NCBI GenBank assembly: GCA_014706295.1
Contig: JACSVZ010000010.1
Span: 19,496,501-19,560,500, forward strand
DNA: 64,000 nucleotides
Direction: 5' to 3'
Origin: Lycocorax pyrrhopterus obiensis
Taxonomy: Eukaryota > Chordata > Aves > Passeriformes > Paradisaeidae
Part shown: in pieces, positions 55,401 to 63,415 of the stretch
Numbering within the stretch: position 1 is the first letter of the stretch
How the letters are laid out: each line of letters starts with the position of its first letter
Program-made: the position numbers and the translations under genes
The notes under the pieces: generated by a model
Told to the model about the DNA's origin: nothing
What the model saw: only the letters and a program-made list of their open reading frames with translations
Databases searched by the model: none

Positions 55401-58400
55401 CTCAGAGCAGAAATAAATATGCCATTCTAAACATTTTTCAAGTTTATTTTCAGAAAAAATCTAGAGCAAAAATGGAAATAGCAATCTGATATTAAAAAAA
55501 AAAAAAAAAACAGAAGTGGCAGTGGATTATTTGGACTAAAGTCCAGAGAGGAAGAATATGGGGAAGACATTCAACTGTGGGAAAATGCCTTTGGGAGGAG
55601 GAAGCCTTTTGTTCCACAGCACCTCTGTGTCTAGGTTTTTACAGTCCTTTGCTAAGTTATTCTGCCAGCGGCTGGAAAACCACCAGAAATCTGCCTGTTT
55701 ACTTAGACAACTAAAATTCCAAATAGCATGGCAAACTGCTCTGCTCCGCCTAATCACAGGGAGAGGATGGGAGGAATACTCTGAGGTTTACAAGTCTCAG
55801 CCAACCAACAGCACAAGGTTAAGGGGTTATTCATATCCCTATTTTTGCATTCAGAGAGCAAGGGGAATTCTTGTCATGCGACACATGGAGACAAATCAGA
55901 TTATGAGCATAAGTGCCAAATACTGTACAAAAACCACCATTAAACACCTGAAATCCTGCTTATGCTCAGACAAGAAAGAGCAAGTGTAAAATATTCTGAG
56001 TATTTGAGACATTCTGAAACCTGCCTGGTTCACTGTAGGTTCCAGTGGTCTTAGGGAGGCCAAATGATAGCAGGCTTTGGTACTGAGCAGATGTCTCCAA
56101 GAGCCCATTCCAAGCTATGGGGTGAACCACAGGCTCTGTGAGCAGCAACGCAGCCACAGGTTAGCTCCAACTTCTGCAAAGTCTCCATCAGATAAATCCC
56201 TGCCCAGAAAAGTTCATGTTTTTTCTTACACAGCTTGTATTTGGAAATGACCAAATGGATGGGAGAAAAAATTTAATTTAGTCACTTCAACTATAGCCCT
56301 GTCAGCTAATAACTGCTTGAACTGAGTGTTTTAATACAGAGTTACACCTGCCATGGCTCAGATACCTCCTTGCAAATACTCTGCGGCTCCCTGTTCCATT
56401 TTCCTCTCACTACAGCTGCAAAACAAAATCCCATTTATACCTTGCACTTGATCATCAAAAAAAATCACTCATTAGAGAGCACAAGACCTACAGCTGAAGT
56501 TTTCCGGCTGTACATTACATCCTCCCTTGAACAAGTAAGTTCAAAGCACTCAAAAATGTAACCACAACCATCACTACTTGCTACCAAGAACCCATGGCAG
56601 ACACACAGGGACCGAAGCCATCCAGTACTTGACTGGAACAAGTGAATCACAGCTCAGCAACCGAGGATCCGCAGCAGGATCCCGAGCCAATGTGACTCCA
56701 GAAAAGGTTTACTGAACCAGAAAAGCAGCAGCAGCAATCCTGGTTGGGCGCCAAACACAAGGAAATAAACAGAACAGAGTGCTGGAAGATTTCACCAGCA
56801 GCCACAGGAGTGGGGATGAGCAAATCCTGAAGCATCAGCCGAAGTCGGGCCACTTATCCCAGAACAGCCCAGAAATCTGATGGCAGGAAGTTGGCATTTA
56901 ACAGCCATCCACGGCAACTGAGTGTTTTCCTACCCTCTTCTGGTGCATTCCAGGGCCTAAGCTGGTTTTGGGTCCCAAGTTTACCCATGACATTCTGAAC
57001 AGACTGGCCTTGTGCACCCTGCTCTGCTAAACCCCAGGCAGCAACTGGAGCACAAGAGCAGCCACGGGAGGGTCTGGGGGGTGGTTCTGCAGAGCCCAGG
57101 ACAGGGTCAGGCCTCCCGCTGCCACTTCAGGGACAGAGGCAGAACAAGGGGCTCATCACCTAACTCCATTTCTCTGCGCTGGTTCTGCAACTCACAGGTC
57201 AAGCACACAAGTCAAACAGCTTCATGGGCAGTGTAAGAGGGGGGCAAATCCACTCAGACCACCAATCGGGACCTTCTCTAACAAATTAATTCACGAAGGA
57301 CATACAGGTGAGTTCACCAGCCGGGTCTGGAAAATGGCAGGAGCAGGAACACTCTCAACTCCTCACTGGCAGCAACTTTTCCACCACTTGTCTTATGCAA
57401 AGATAAGGAACATGTCAGAATCTGTTCAATACAAACAGTATGGGCCATGACTTCTGCAATCTTAATCATTAAACACAGACTCACGATCTTAATGGCTATT
57501 TGAAAGAGTAAAAACCTGAAGTTCCCAACTGTTTGCATGTCTGCCTGCCAATTGTTTCCCTCCCTACATCAGGAGCAATAACTGTGAGCAAAGAAACATC
57601 CCTGTTTAACTATGAGATCTTCTTTAACTGCAAGGTAATCAGCTAATCCGGGCAGACTCCTTTATTCAGCTTTACATGGGCAATGCTATCATTAAAGTTA
57701 TAAACTTTAATTTGACTCAAGGAATGCCATTTACTAATTTAGCACGCAAATACTTTTACAGCTGTTTGCATCAAGCTCCATATAAACTACAGGGGATTTA
57801 TAGCACATAAAGCAACATTTTAAAGCTGCTGTCACAGCCACTGCAGAGCACAGGACAGCTGGAGAAAAAACATACACTGAGGCATCTCGTGTTTAAAGAG
57901 ATTTACCAACACACTCAACCAGCAAAACAACTGCTTTCTGGGCACTGGATCCCTCAATATTTAGTATCCACAGATTTCTCACGCTATTCCTGTTGGCATA
58001 CTGGAAAAGGGTAGCACTTCCTATTTACTCTGAATAATGGTAAGTAAACGGGAACTAAAGAAAACCCATAACCTGAAGAAAAGTGAACTGCATCAGAAAC
58101 TTGATGGTGAGCTGGAGCCAAACCCTGCCACGAACATTTAGAAAGGGATGCTAAATCGTTTCAGCGGCTTGAATTTTTTCCCCAAAAGCTCGGGAGCCAA
58201 GAGATAAGACTTAGACACTTTGATCTAAAAAGGGTAAATGTTATTTCAAACTCTACTTCAGTTTTAAAGAGACGCGCTTAAAAACTGAGGGTAAAAAAAG
58301 TTACGGTTGTGAAGGGATTGCTCGTACCCCTCCTGGTCTGTGCTGGAAATAAACACAAGGTTCAACCTCTGTGTGTGGCGGGGGGAAGGGAAGGGAGACG

Positions 58401-59294
58401 GCAACAAAACCAGAGCGGTGCCTCTCCTGGAATTCCAGGGCTTGCCATGGACTCCGCGGGTTACCGAAAGAGCTGGAGCAGCTACACCCCGCCAAACACC
58501 ATGAGGACGGAGAAGAATAAAGGAAAAAACATAGATTACGGCCCCCAGCTCGCAACCACACAAAGAAAGAGGAGCCCTTTCAGTGCCAAAGGCCTCGTTC
58601 CCGACGCTTCCACGGCAGGAAGCGAGATCCTGGCCGGGCCCGAGGGGCCTCCCGGGAGAACGGGGTGACGAGGAGCCCCCTCCACCCCTAGGGTGCACCG
58701 AGAAGAGCCACCCCCTCCCCCCCTCCAGCGTCGGGGGATACCGAGTTGAGCCCCCTCCACCCGGGGGGTACCGAGGAGCTCCCTCCAGCCCCGGGGGGTA
58801 CCGACAGGTGTGTGTGAGGCCCTGGCCCGCGGACGGGCCGGGTCCGGTGCCCCTCAGGAGGCCGCTGGCCCGTCCCGCCACCCCCCACGCCCCTTCCCCG
58901 GTGTGTCCCCCCCAGTCCCGGTGCCGGGGGGCCGCACCTGGATGACCTCGTTGACCTCGCGGATGCACTCCACCATGTGCTGCAGGATCTGCTCGGCCGT
59001 CAGCACCTCGTAGCGATAATCCTCCTCCTGCTCGGGGCCGCCGCCGGGGCCCGGCCCGCCGCCCAGGCCGCCGCCGCCGCCGCCGCCGCCGGGGCCCAGC
59101 CCGCCCGTCTCGCTGCCCAACAGCCCGTCGCGCTCCCCGCCGACGCGCAGCCCGGGCTCCACCAGCTCCACTTCGTCCAGGTTATCGTCGGGCTCGTCTT
59201 CCTCCTCGTCCTCCTCGTCCTCCTCCGCGCCGCTGTCCTCGCTGCACTCCTCGTCCTCGTCGAACTCGTAGTTGTACCCCTCGTCCGAGTCCAT
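10339..59294 (-). CDS. ARIH1: ARIH1, Ariadne RBR E3 ubiquitin-protein ligase 1 (complete, 14 coding exons)
   Basis: The spliced product is 551 residues. Known role: an RBR ligase that takes ubiquitin from UBE2L3 onto its own cysteine and primes substrates of neddylated cullin-RING ligases. Visible parts in order: acidic N-terminus (about 1-45), glycine-rich stretch (about 67-87), UBA-like domain (about 99-147), RING1 with C180, C183, C197, H199, C202, C205, C225, C230; IBR with C270, C275, C291, C293, C298, C301, H306, C311; RING2/Rcat with C338, C341, catalytic C351 in GGCNHMVC, C356, C361, C366, C369, H376; and the Ariadne domain to the end. F424, E425 and E497 match the human autoinhibitory F430, E431, E503. 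It is six residues shorter than human, all in the N-terminal low-complexity part. S179 replaces the human proline before RING1. No frameshift or premature stop was found. The start ATG has G at -3 and +4. Confidence 0.98.
10424..13021 (-). other. ARIH1 intron 13
   Basis: 2.6 kb. It holds the CR1 piece at 10858 and a G-run at 11631-11642; otherwise unique DNA. Confidence 0.9.
10858..10985 (+). mobile_element. CR1 LINE 3' fragment, short
   Basis: About 125 bp of the CR1 tail (GTTCAAGGCCAGGTGGGATG, then CCCATGGCAGGAGGTGGAAC), ending in a decayed CCATGATG. Lies in ARIH1 intron 13. Confidence 0.8.
13022..13134 (-). CDS. ARIH1: ARIH1 exon 13
   Basis: Encodes 487-523 ([20 protein letters not shown]...) plus two bases of R524; E497 is the third autoinhibitory residue. 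The donor reads AG|GTTTGTG, the poorest match in the gene. Confidence 0.96.
13245..13396 (-). mobile_element. CR1 LINE 3' fragment
   Basis: Inverted CR1 tail within ARIH1 intron 12 (443 bp): GGGTGGGAAGGGACACTAAA, then CCATCCAACAGGGCCTTGAA and GGGGCAGCCACAGC. Confidence 0.82.
13578..13838 (-). CDS. ARIH1: ARIH1 exon 12
   Basis: Encodes residues 400-486, the core of the Ariadne domain, beginning [20 protein letters not shown]. It includes F424 and E425, equivalent to the human residues that hold the catalytic cysteine masked. The donor GTAGGA is weaker than most in the gene. Confidence 0.97.
13839..14584 (-). other. ARIH1 intron 11
   Basis: 746 bp of unique sequence. Nothing recognised. Confidence 0.9.
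14585..14642 (-). CDS. ARIH1: ARIH1 exon 11
   Basis: Completes W380 and encodes [19 protein letters not shown] (381-399), the junction into the Ariadne domain. The donor is GTGAGT, phase 0, 58 nt. Confidence 0.97.
14741..14871 (-). CDS. ARIH1: ARIH1 exon 10 (RING2/Rcat, catalytic cysteine)
   Basis: Encodes 337-379 plus two bases of W380. It contains the whole catalytic module: C338, C341, the ubiquitin-accepting C351 in GGCNHMVC, then C356, C361, C366, C369 and H376. The donor is GTGAGT. The next intron is only 98 bp. Confidence 0.97.
14872..21405 (-). other. ARIH1 intron 9
   Basis: 6.5 kb with one CR1 copy (16890-17212). The 216-codon plus-strand frame at 16016-16666 shows no recognisable protein. 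Nothing else identified. Confidence 0.9.
16890..17212 (+). mobile_element. CR1 LINE 3' fragment
   Basis: Forward CR1 tail in ARIH1 intron 9, including GGCTCCAGGAGAGCTGGAGT and the end CATTCCATGATTCTACGAT. Same subfamily pattern as the copies at 7121 and 62690. Confidence 0.87.
21406..21477 (-). CDS. ARIH1: ARIH1 exon 9
   Basis: Encodes residues 313-336 ([18 protein letters not shown]...), the charged linker between IBR and RING2. It is 72 nt, phase 0 at both ends, acceptor TCTGACAG, donor GTGAGA. Confidence 0.97.
21785..22100 (+). mobile_element. CR1 LINE 3' fragment
   Basis: Forward CR1 tail in ARIH1 intron 8, from GGCCTTCCAGTACCTGAAAG to GGTCCCTTCCAACCCAAAC; the terminal ATTCTATG octamers are lost. 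Confidence 0.87.
22398..22455 (+). mobile_element. CR1 LINE 3' terminus, short
   Basis: CTCAATGATCCCTGGGGGTC followed by CTATGATTCTATGG, the end of a different CR1 subfamily, about 100 bp from exon 8. Confidence 0.7.
22554..22596 (-). CDS. ARIH1: ARIH1 exon 8
   Basis: A 43-nt micro-exon completing C298 and encoding [14 protein letters not shown] (299-312), the end of the IBR with C301, H306 and C311. The donor is GTGAGC. Confidence 0.96.
22752..23020 (+). mobile_element. CR1 LINE 3' fragment
   Basis: Forward CR1 tail filling more than half of ARIH1 intron 7 (493 bp), 70 bp from the exon 7 donor and about 155 bp from the exon 8 acceptor. Confidence 0.85.
23090..23196 (-). CDS. ARIH1: ARIH1 exon 7
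   Basis: Encodes 263-297 ([17 protein letters not shown]...) plus two bases of C298, carrying most IBR zinc ligands (C270, C275, C291, C293). The donor is GTAAGA. A CR1 fragment begins about 70 bp inside the following intron. Confidence 0.97.
23900..23966 (-). CDS. ARIH1: ARIH1 exon 6
   Basis: Completes M240 and encodes 241-262 ([18 protein letters not shown]...), the helical linker between RING1 and IBR. The donor is GTGAGT, phase 0, 67 nt. Confidence 0.96.
23967..26902 (-). other. ARIH1 intron 5
   Basis: 2.9 kb, AT-rich, without CR1. Nothing recognised. Confidence 0.9.
26903..26958 (-). CDS. ARIH1: ARIH1 exon 5
   Basis: Encodes residues 222-239 ([18 protein letters not shown]) plus two bases of M240. 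It supplies the last RING1 cysteines, C225 and C230. The donor is GTAAGT. The intron separating it from exon 4 is only 356 bp. Confidence 0.96.
27315..27407 (-). CDS. ARIH1: ARIH1 exon 4
   Basis: Encodes residues 191-221, [12 protein letters not shown] onward, with RING1 ligands C197, H199, C202 and C205. It is 93 nt, phase 0 at both ends, with acceptor TCGTTGCAG and donor GTAAAA. Confidence 0.97.
29209..29226. repeat. G18 homopolymer
   Basis: Eighteen uninterrupted G, then CGGGGC, in ARIH1 intron 3. Confidence 0.9.
29731..29749. repeat. C19 homopolymer
   Basis: Nineteen uninterrupted C, in ARIH1 intron 3; it is G19 on the transcribed RNA. Confidence 0.9.
30182..30262 (+). mobile_element. 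CR1 LINE 3' terminus, short
   Basis: CTCGATGATCCTTGCGGGCC then CATTCCATGATTCTATGG, a CR1 end in ARIH1 intron 3. Confidence 0.72.
31435..31579 (-). CDS. ARIH1: ARIH1 exon 3
   Basis: Completes R142 and encodes 143-190: the end of the UBA-like domain, the basic KKSRTRQ linker, and the first RING1 pair C180/C183 in SCQIC. Human has proline where S179 stands. The donor is GTGAGT, phase 0. Confidence 0.97.
31580..37324 (-). other. ARIH1 intron 2
   Basis: 5.7 kb of mostly unique DNA with a short CA run and an AT-rich patch at about 32640-32710. No CR1 or exon recognised. Confidence 0.9.
31679..31693. repeat. Short (CA)n run
   Basis: About seven CA units in ARIH1 intron 2, just upstream of exon 3 on the gene strand. 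Confidence 0.7.
37325..37392 (-). CDS. ARIH1: ARIH1 exon 2
   Basis: Encodes residues 120-141 ([15 protein letters not shown]...) plus two bases of R142, completing most of the UBA-like domain. The acceptor is CTTTCTCCAG and the donor GTAAGC. The length is 68 nt. Confidence 0.97.
37393..58937 (-). other. ARIH1 intron 1
   Basis: 21.5 kb, free of recognisable CR1 copies. A CpG-enriched patch lies at 40670-40960, an AT-rich block with homeodomain-type cores at 41280-41530, an A-run at 55494-55510, and the minisatellite close to exon 1. No exon or RNA gene was identified. Confidence 0.88.
58670..58802. repeat. Minisatellite, four units of about 30 bp
   Basis: Units at 58670-58699, 58700-58742 (43 bp, with an expansion), 58743-58772 and 58773-58802. 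Each is roughly GAGNNGAGCCCCCTCCA followed by G-rich DNA and TACC. It starts 136 bp inside ARIH1 intron 1. Confidence 0.8.
58938..59294 (-). CDS. ARIH1: ARIH1 exon 1 (coding part)
   Basis: Encodes residues 1-119, from [16 protein letters not shown] through the acidic run, a glycine run encoded by GGC/CCG triplets, and the first part of the UBA-like domain ending EVNEVIQ. The exon ends in phase 0 at a GTGCGG donor. It is very GC-rich and CpG-rich, so frames on both strands stay open through it. Confidence 0.97.
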
Positions 59295-59469
59295 GGCGAG
59301 GCGCTGAGGGAGCGGCGGCGGCTCCCGCGGCCTCCCCGCGCCCGGCCCCGCCGCCGCCGCCGTTGGCCCCGGCCCGGCCCGGCCCCGCCGCGCCTCAACC
59401 GCCGCCAACAAAGGGCCGCGGCCGCCGCGCTCCGTCACCGCGCGCCCCGCGCGTCACCGCCACCCGCCC

Positions 59470-59481
59470 GCGCCTGCGCGC
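59470..59481. promoter_or_regulatory. NRF1-like site
   Basis: GCGCCTGCGCGC resembles the NRF1 palindrome (reverse GCGCAGGCGC), a common element of housekeeping promoters. Confidence 0.4.
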
Positions 59482-59483
59482 CC

Positions 59484-59579
59484 GCCGCCATCTCACCCCG
59501 CCCGCCGCCGCCGCCATCTTGGGTGCGCGACACGCCCCCGCCCAGCCCCCGCCCGCCTCACGCTGACGCCGCCATGTTG
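59484..59579 (-). promoter_or_regulatory. Three YY1-like sites upstream of ARIH1
   Basis: GCCGCCAT cores at 59484-59491, 59510-59522 (full GCCGCCATCTTGG) and 59568-59579 (GCCGCCATGTTG), all reading ATGGCGGC on the gene strand. YY1 sites of this orientation commonly sit just downstream of transcription starts. Each carries an ATG that would head an upstream frame if transcribed. Confidence 0.55.
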
Positions 59580-59621
59580 AGTGTGGCGCGGCGCCAGGCT
59601 GGGTGCGGCGGGGAACCGTCG

Positions 59622-60028
59622 CGGAATCACCGTACCATCGGGGTGGAAAAGACCTCCGAGACCATCGAGTCCAACCTGACACCCAACACCATCCTGTCAA
59701 CCAGACCAGAGCACTGAGTGCCACGTCCAGCCCTTCTTGGACACCTCCACGGATGGGGACTCCCACCATCTGCCCGGGCAGCCCCTTCCAATGCCTGACA
59801 ACCCTTTCCGGGAAGAAATTCCTCCCGATGTCCAACCTGAGCCTCCCCCTGGCACAGCTGGAGGACGTTTCTTCTTGTCCTGTCCCTTGTGCTCTGGGAG
59901 CAGAGCCCGACCCTCCCCAGCTGCCCCCTCCTGTCAGGGAGTTGTGCAGAGCCACAAGGTCCCCCCGAGCCTCCTTTTCTCCACGCTGAGCCCCTTTCCC
60001 AGCTCCCTCAGCTGCTCCTGGTGCTACA
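59622..60028 (-). mobile_element. CR1 LINE 3' fragment, upstream of ARIH1
   Basis: Inverted, diverged and CpG-rich CR1 tail starting GGAATCACCGTACCATCGGG. It abuts the ARIH1 CpG island, about 330 bp above the start codon. Confidence 0.72.
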
Positions 60029-60300
60029 CAGTATTAAGTGGTTGGAAGGGACCTTAAAGCTCACCTCATTCCACCCCCTGCCATGGGCAGGGACACCTTC
60101 CACTGTCCCAGGTTGCTCCAAGCCCCATCCAACCGGGCCTTGGACACTTCCAGAGATCCAGGGGCAGCCACAGCTTCTCTGGGCAACCTGTGCCGGGGCC
60201 TCATGACCCTCACAGGGAGGAATTTCTTCCCAATATATAACCTAAATTTTCCCTTTTTCAGTTTGTACCCATTACTCTGTCCTATCCCTACAGTTCCTGA
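60029..60300 (-). mobile_element. CR1 LINE 3' fragment, second tandem copy
   Basis: Inverted CR1 tail beginning AGTGGTTGGAAGGGACCTTA and passing through CCATGGGCAGGGACACCTTC; it follows the previous copy directly. Confidence 0.87.
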
Positions 60301-61916
60301 GGAAGCTGGGTGCGGGGGGAGTGGAAGGTTTGGGGGGCTTACCAACTTCTCCTCCTGCCCACCCAGTGACGGGACATGAGGTAGAGCTGGGGCATGGAGC
60401 TCTCCTGAAGTGTTCTGTGGGGCCAAGTGTGGAGAAGACTCCCAGTGCCACCATTACATTGAGTGGTGTGGTGTCTGTGGCAAGCGACTTGTAAGGGCAA
60501 TGTGATGTGAATGTGAGGGGAATATGAGGGAAAGGTATAGGAAAATAGGTTGCTCTGCCTCAAAATCAGAATAAAATTGCACTGAGACCCTCCAGGCAGA
60601 AATTCCCAATCATTCCATGGGATAAATGTGAGCCCACCGTCTCTGGGGGGACCCTGACTGTGCCAGGTGGCATCTCCAAGCTCCAGCTTCTTCTGGTCCG
60701 TGAAGATGGTACTACCTGGGCTTTCATTGGTGCCAGGCTTGATTCCATTTTTTCTCTGTTAATTTGGCATTTTGCAGGGGGAAGAACACACGAGTGGTTT
60801 CATCCCCAGACCAGGGATAGACTTTTTTACCTCCTGGTGTTGACAAGTGCCCTGGGCAGGTCAGGAATGCTGTTCCCAGGTAGTCTCATCCCTGCCAGAG
60901 CCTCTCACCTGGACACTAAGCTGCCAGCGAAGGGCAGGATGGACACTGAGGTGCTGCGGGGGCTGAGCACCCTTTGCCTCAGCTTTCCCTGCCTCCAGCA
61001 TCAGCTGCGCTCAGCCTGATACGGGGGAGGCTCGCTGGGCTCATTGTCTGCAGCCGTTCGGGGAGCTTGCGGAACTCCGGTTGGCTTGGAAACAAGGCTG
61101 CAGTCTGGCCCAGAGGAGAACCAGCTGCTCCCCCCCTCCACTACTGTTCACCGTGGATGTGAGAGCCCAGCACAGCCCCGGGAGGGCTCCAAGGCCACCT
61201 TCTCCCACTGGTGCTCACCTTCCACTTCCTCGTGCCCTGGGGAATCATTTCTTCCCGGGGTAAAGTGGGGCCGTGCGGATGTGGTGACGTTATTCACCCA
61301 CTCTGCCCGGATGAAGATGAGACTCAGCAGGGCAGTATGTGGTGTAGGTGTGACACGTTTCATCGGCTCTTTGGGACAGGAGTCATCTGGTGCAGCGGGA
61401 TCCTGCTTCCTGCTTCTGTCTCATACAAATCCCTTGTGAAACAGGAAGAAAATTAGAAGCCACATCCAAAAAGGTGTTTATTTCCTGCTGGAACACAGAA
61501 AGCATAATGATGGCTGCAGCGACAGGGGTTTACACATGCAGGTGCCCTCAGGGATCCAGGGCAATTAAGTGTCCAATGGCCTGGTAGATGTCTCTAGAAC
61601 CCTCGCTGGGTACCCAGCTGCATCTTCAGAAACGCAGGCAGCTCCCTGTGCTCTGCTCTGCCCGGGTCAGGAGCACACAGGGGGTGTGGACTGGGCAGGC
61701 ACATTGCCTCATGCGACGCTACCCAGTCAATAAAGCCAGTTCTCTAATTACCCTACTTACGTGGAATTGCAAAGGCCGGAGCTTTAATCATCCTGCCCTA
61801 CATAAATCTAAGTAGCCCTGACTTGGTTCAGCTCCAGATGCACCATCTGGACATCTGCCAGGCTGGTCCCACCTCCCACGTCAAGCCATGGGGGCTCAGG
61901 TGGTTGCTCCAGGTCC
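60301..61916. other. Intergenic DNA between CR1 copies and solo LTR
   Basis: No gene recognised. AATAAA occurs on the plus strand at about 61729, without an identifiable upstream exon. Confidence 0.6.
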
Positions 61917-61922
61917 TCACCC
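61917..61922. repeat. Target-site duplication, left copy
   Basis: TCACCC, directly abutting the LTR's 5' TG. Confidence 0.85.
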
Positions 61923-62288
61923 TGTGGACACTGAAAAGCCTTAGCAGAGAGATTTTCCGGCTTTCTGCAGCATTTTGTGAGAGTTCTGTCTTTCCCATGC
62001 AAGTAAGACAAAACAATGTTACCGTTTCGTAAACTTCTTGCAGCTGCGGATTGTTTTGGTAGAATTGTTATGGTTCTAACTGGAAAAACACTCAGAACTC
62101 TGTGTGTCTTAGAACTTGACCAATCCTCTTAGGGGGTGGATGGCAAAAACCAATTACCTTATGCCACTTAATACACTTTGCGAACTAATATATAAAAGTC
62201 TTCTGAGAATTCATTAAACATCATCCATTGATCCCTGAGCCTGGACTTCGTGTCGTTTCTCTACTCGTCCGTGGGGAAAACAGCGACA
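61923..62288 (+). mobile_element. Solo LTR of an endogenous retrovirus
   Basis: A 366-bp element beginning TGTGGACACTG and ending GCGACA (TG...CA), flanked by identical 6-bp direct repeats TCACCC at 61917-61922 and 62289-62294. Inside are a TATA box (TATATAAAAG, 62189-62198) and an ATTAAA poly(A) signal (62213-62218) in the right order for U3-R-U5 on the plus strand. There is no internal retroviral coding sequence, so it is a recombined solo LTR. Six-bp duplications suit class II (alpha/beta-like) retroviruses. Confidence 0.88.
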
Positions 62289-62294
62289 TCACCC
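62289..62294. repeat. Target-site duplication, right copy
   Basis: TCACCC, directly abutting the LTR's terminal CA; identical to the left copy. Confidence 0.85.
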
Positions 62295-62689
62295 CATGCT
62301 TTATCCCCAAGGGGAACTGTGTGTCATCCCCTGGGACTCTGAGCTAGTCCTGCCCAGCTGGTGACATGCCCAGCTCCTGGCCAACAATGACAAGGCACAA
62401 GCCATTTTGGGGCTGCTCATCTGCCCACAGGACTCCAAGAAAGGCACTGACCAAACAGTGGGGTTTTGCTTTTTTGGATTTTGGCAGCTCTGGACACAAA
62501 AACCTTTGGCCAAGGTGACCTTCCCCTCAGAGACAGACTTGGGAGCGTGTTTGGGAAGCAGCTGTTCCTGGGAGCAGGGACTGGCCATCTCCGGGTGCTC
62601 CGAGAACCTCCCCACAGCCCTGTCCTGGCCCTGGCCAAGGCTGCAGAGTTCAGCCCAGAGCCTTGCACGGAGCCCAGAGAGAGGAGGTT

Positions 62690-63112
62690 CTCTGGAGCCA
62701 GGCTGGGAGAGCTGGGGGTGCTCACCTGGAGAAGAGAAGGCTCCAGGGAGACCTCAGAGCCCCTTCCAGGGCCTAAAGGGGCTCCAGGAGAGCTGGAGAG
62801 GGACTGGGGACAAGGGCCTGGAGAACCAGGACAAGGGGGAACGGCTTCCCACTGCCACAGGGCAGGGTTATTTGGGATATAGGGAAGGAATTCTTCCTTG
62901 TGAGGGTGGGGAGACCCTGGCACAGGGTGCCCAGAGAAGCTGTGGCTGCCCCTGGATCTCTGGAAGTGTCCAAGGCCAGGTTGGATGGGGCTTGGAGCAA
63001 CCTGGGCTAGTGGAAGGTGTCCCTGCCCATGGCATGGGGTGGAACAAGATGATCTTTAGAGGTAGGGACCTACCTTCCTACACAAACCATGCTATGATTC
63101 TGTGATGTTTCT
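62690..63112 (+). mobile_element. CR1 LINE 3' fragment
   Basis: Forward CR1 tail ending CATGCTATGATTCTGTGATG; the longest and best-preserved copy to the right of ARIH1. The open frames across it are not genes. Confidence 0.87.
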
Positions 63113-63333
63113 GTGATCCCAGTTATAAATAAACAGTGATGGGATCTTCCCAATGACATCCCACAGATATAGGAAACCAGTTCGCCTTCTACAGTCCCAG
63201 CCTTATCTTTTCCAACTGCAAGACAGGGATCAGCACTTTGCAGCCGGTTACTCCAGCAACAGTTACACTAATACATCTCAAAAATACTCTTTGGAATGAA
63301 ATTTTAGCCACGCCTTTTGCAAAAGGTCTTTCT

Positions 63334-63415
63334 TTATTTTGAAGTTTCCAACCAATAGTCACGTACAAAGCCCTGGTCACCCACCAGCTTCTTGTAAGTG
63401 GTTGGCAAAAGGTAC
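63334..63415 (-). CDS. Candidate terminal coding exon of an unrecognised gene
   Basis: Downstream of a strong acceptor (pyrimidine-rich tract ending TTTTCTCAG) is a phase-2 exon, completing an R or similar residue. It reads YLLPTTYKKLVGDQG, then FVRDYWLETSK, and stops at TAA. AATAAA overlaps the stop (63333-63338), so the 3' UTR would be very short. The composition, with aromatic and charged residues, looks like real protein. I do not recognise the family. The human upstream neighbour on the same strand, TMEM202, does not match. Earlier exons would lie to the right; none was recognised up to 64000. It may be a chance frame. Confidence 0.35.

Larger units (their letters stand above)
58560..59650. 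promoter_or_regulatory. CpG island and promoter of ARIH1
   Basis: Very GC-rich, CpG-dense DNA over ARIH1 exon 1, its 5' UTR and the upstream flank, ending abruptly at a CR1 copy near 59622. No TATA box is visible near the expected start, so this is a dispersed CpG-type promoter. The exact transcription start cannot be read from sequence. Confidence 0.8.

Noticed and set aside
58977..59717. 246-codon plus-strand open frame, the longest in the window
   Set aside because: It is antisense to ARIH1 exon 1 and its GC-rich 5' region, where stop codons are rare; the product is alanine/arginine/proline low-complexity sequence.
60627..61802. Possible second LTR (TGTGAG...CTACA) with a 4-bp TAAA flank and AATAAA near its end
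   Set aside because: A 4-bp repeat is easily chance, no TATA box is placed correctly, and I do not recognise the sequence.
62407..63105. 232-codon plus-strand frame right of the LTR
   Set aside because: Most of it is a translated CR1 3' tail; the remainder matches nothing.
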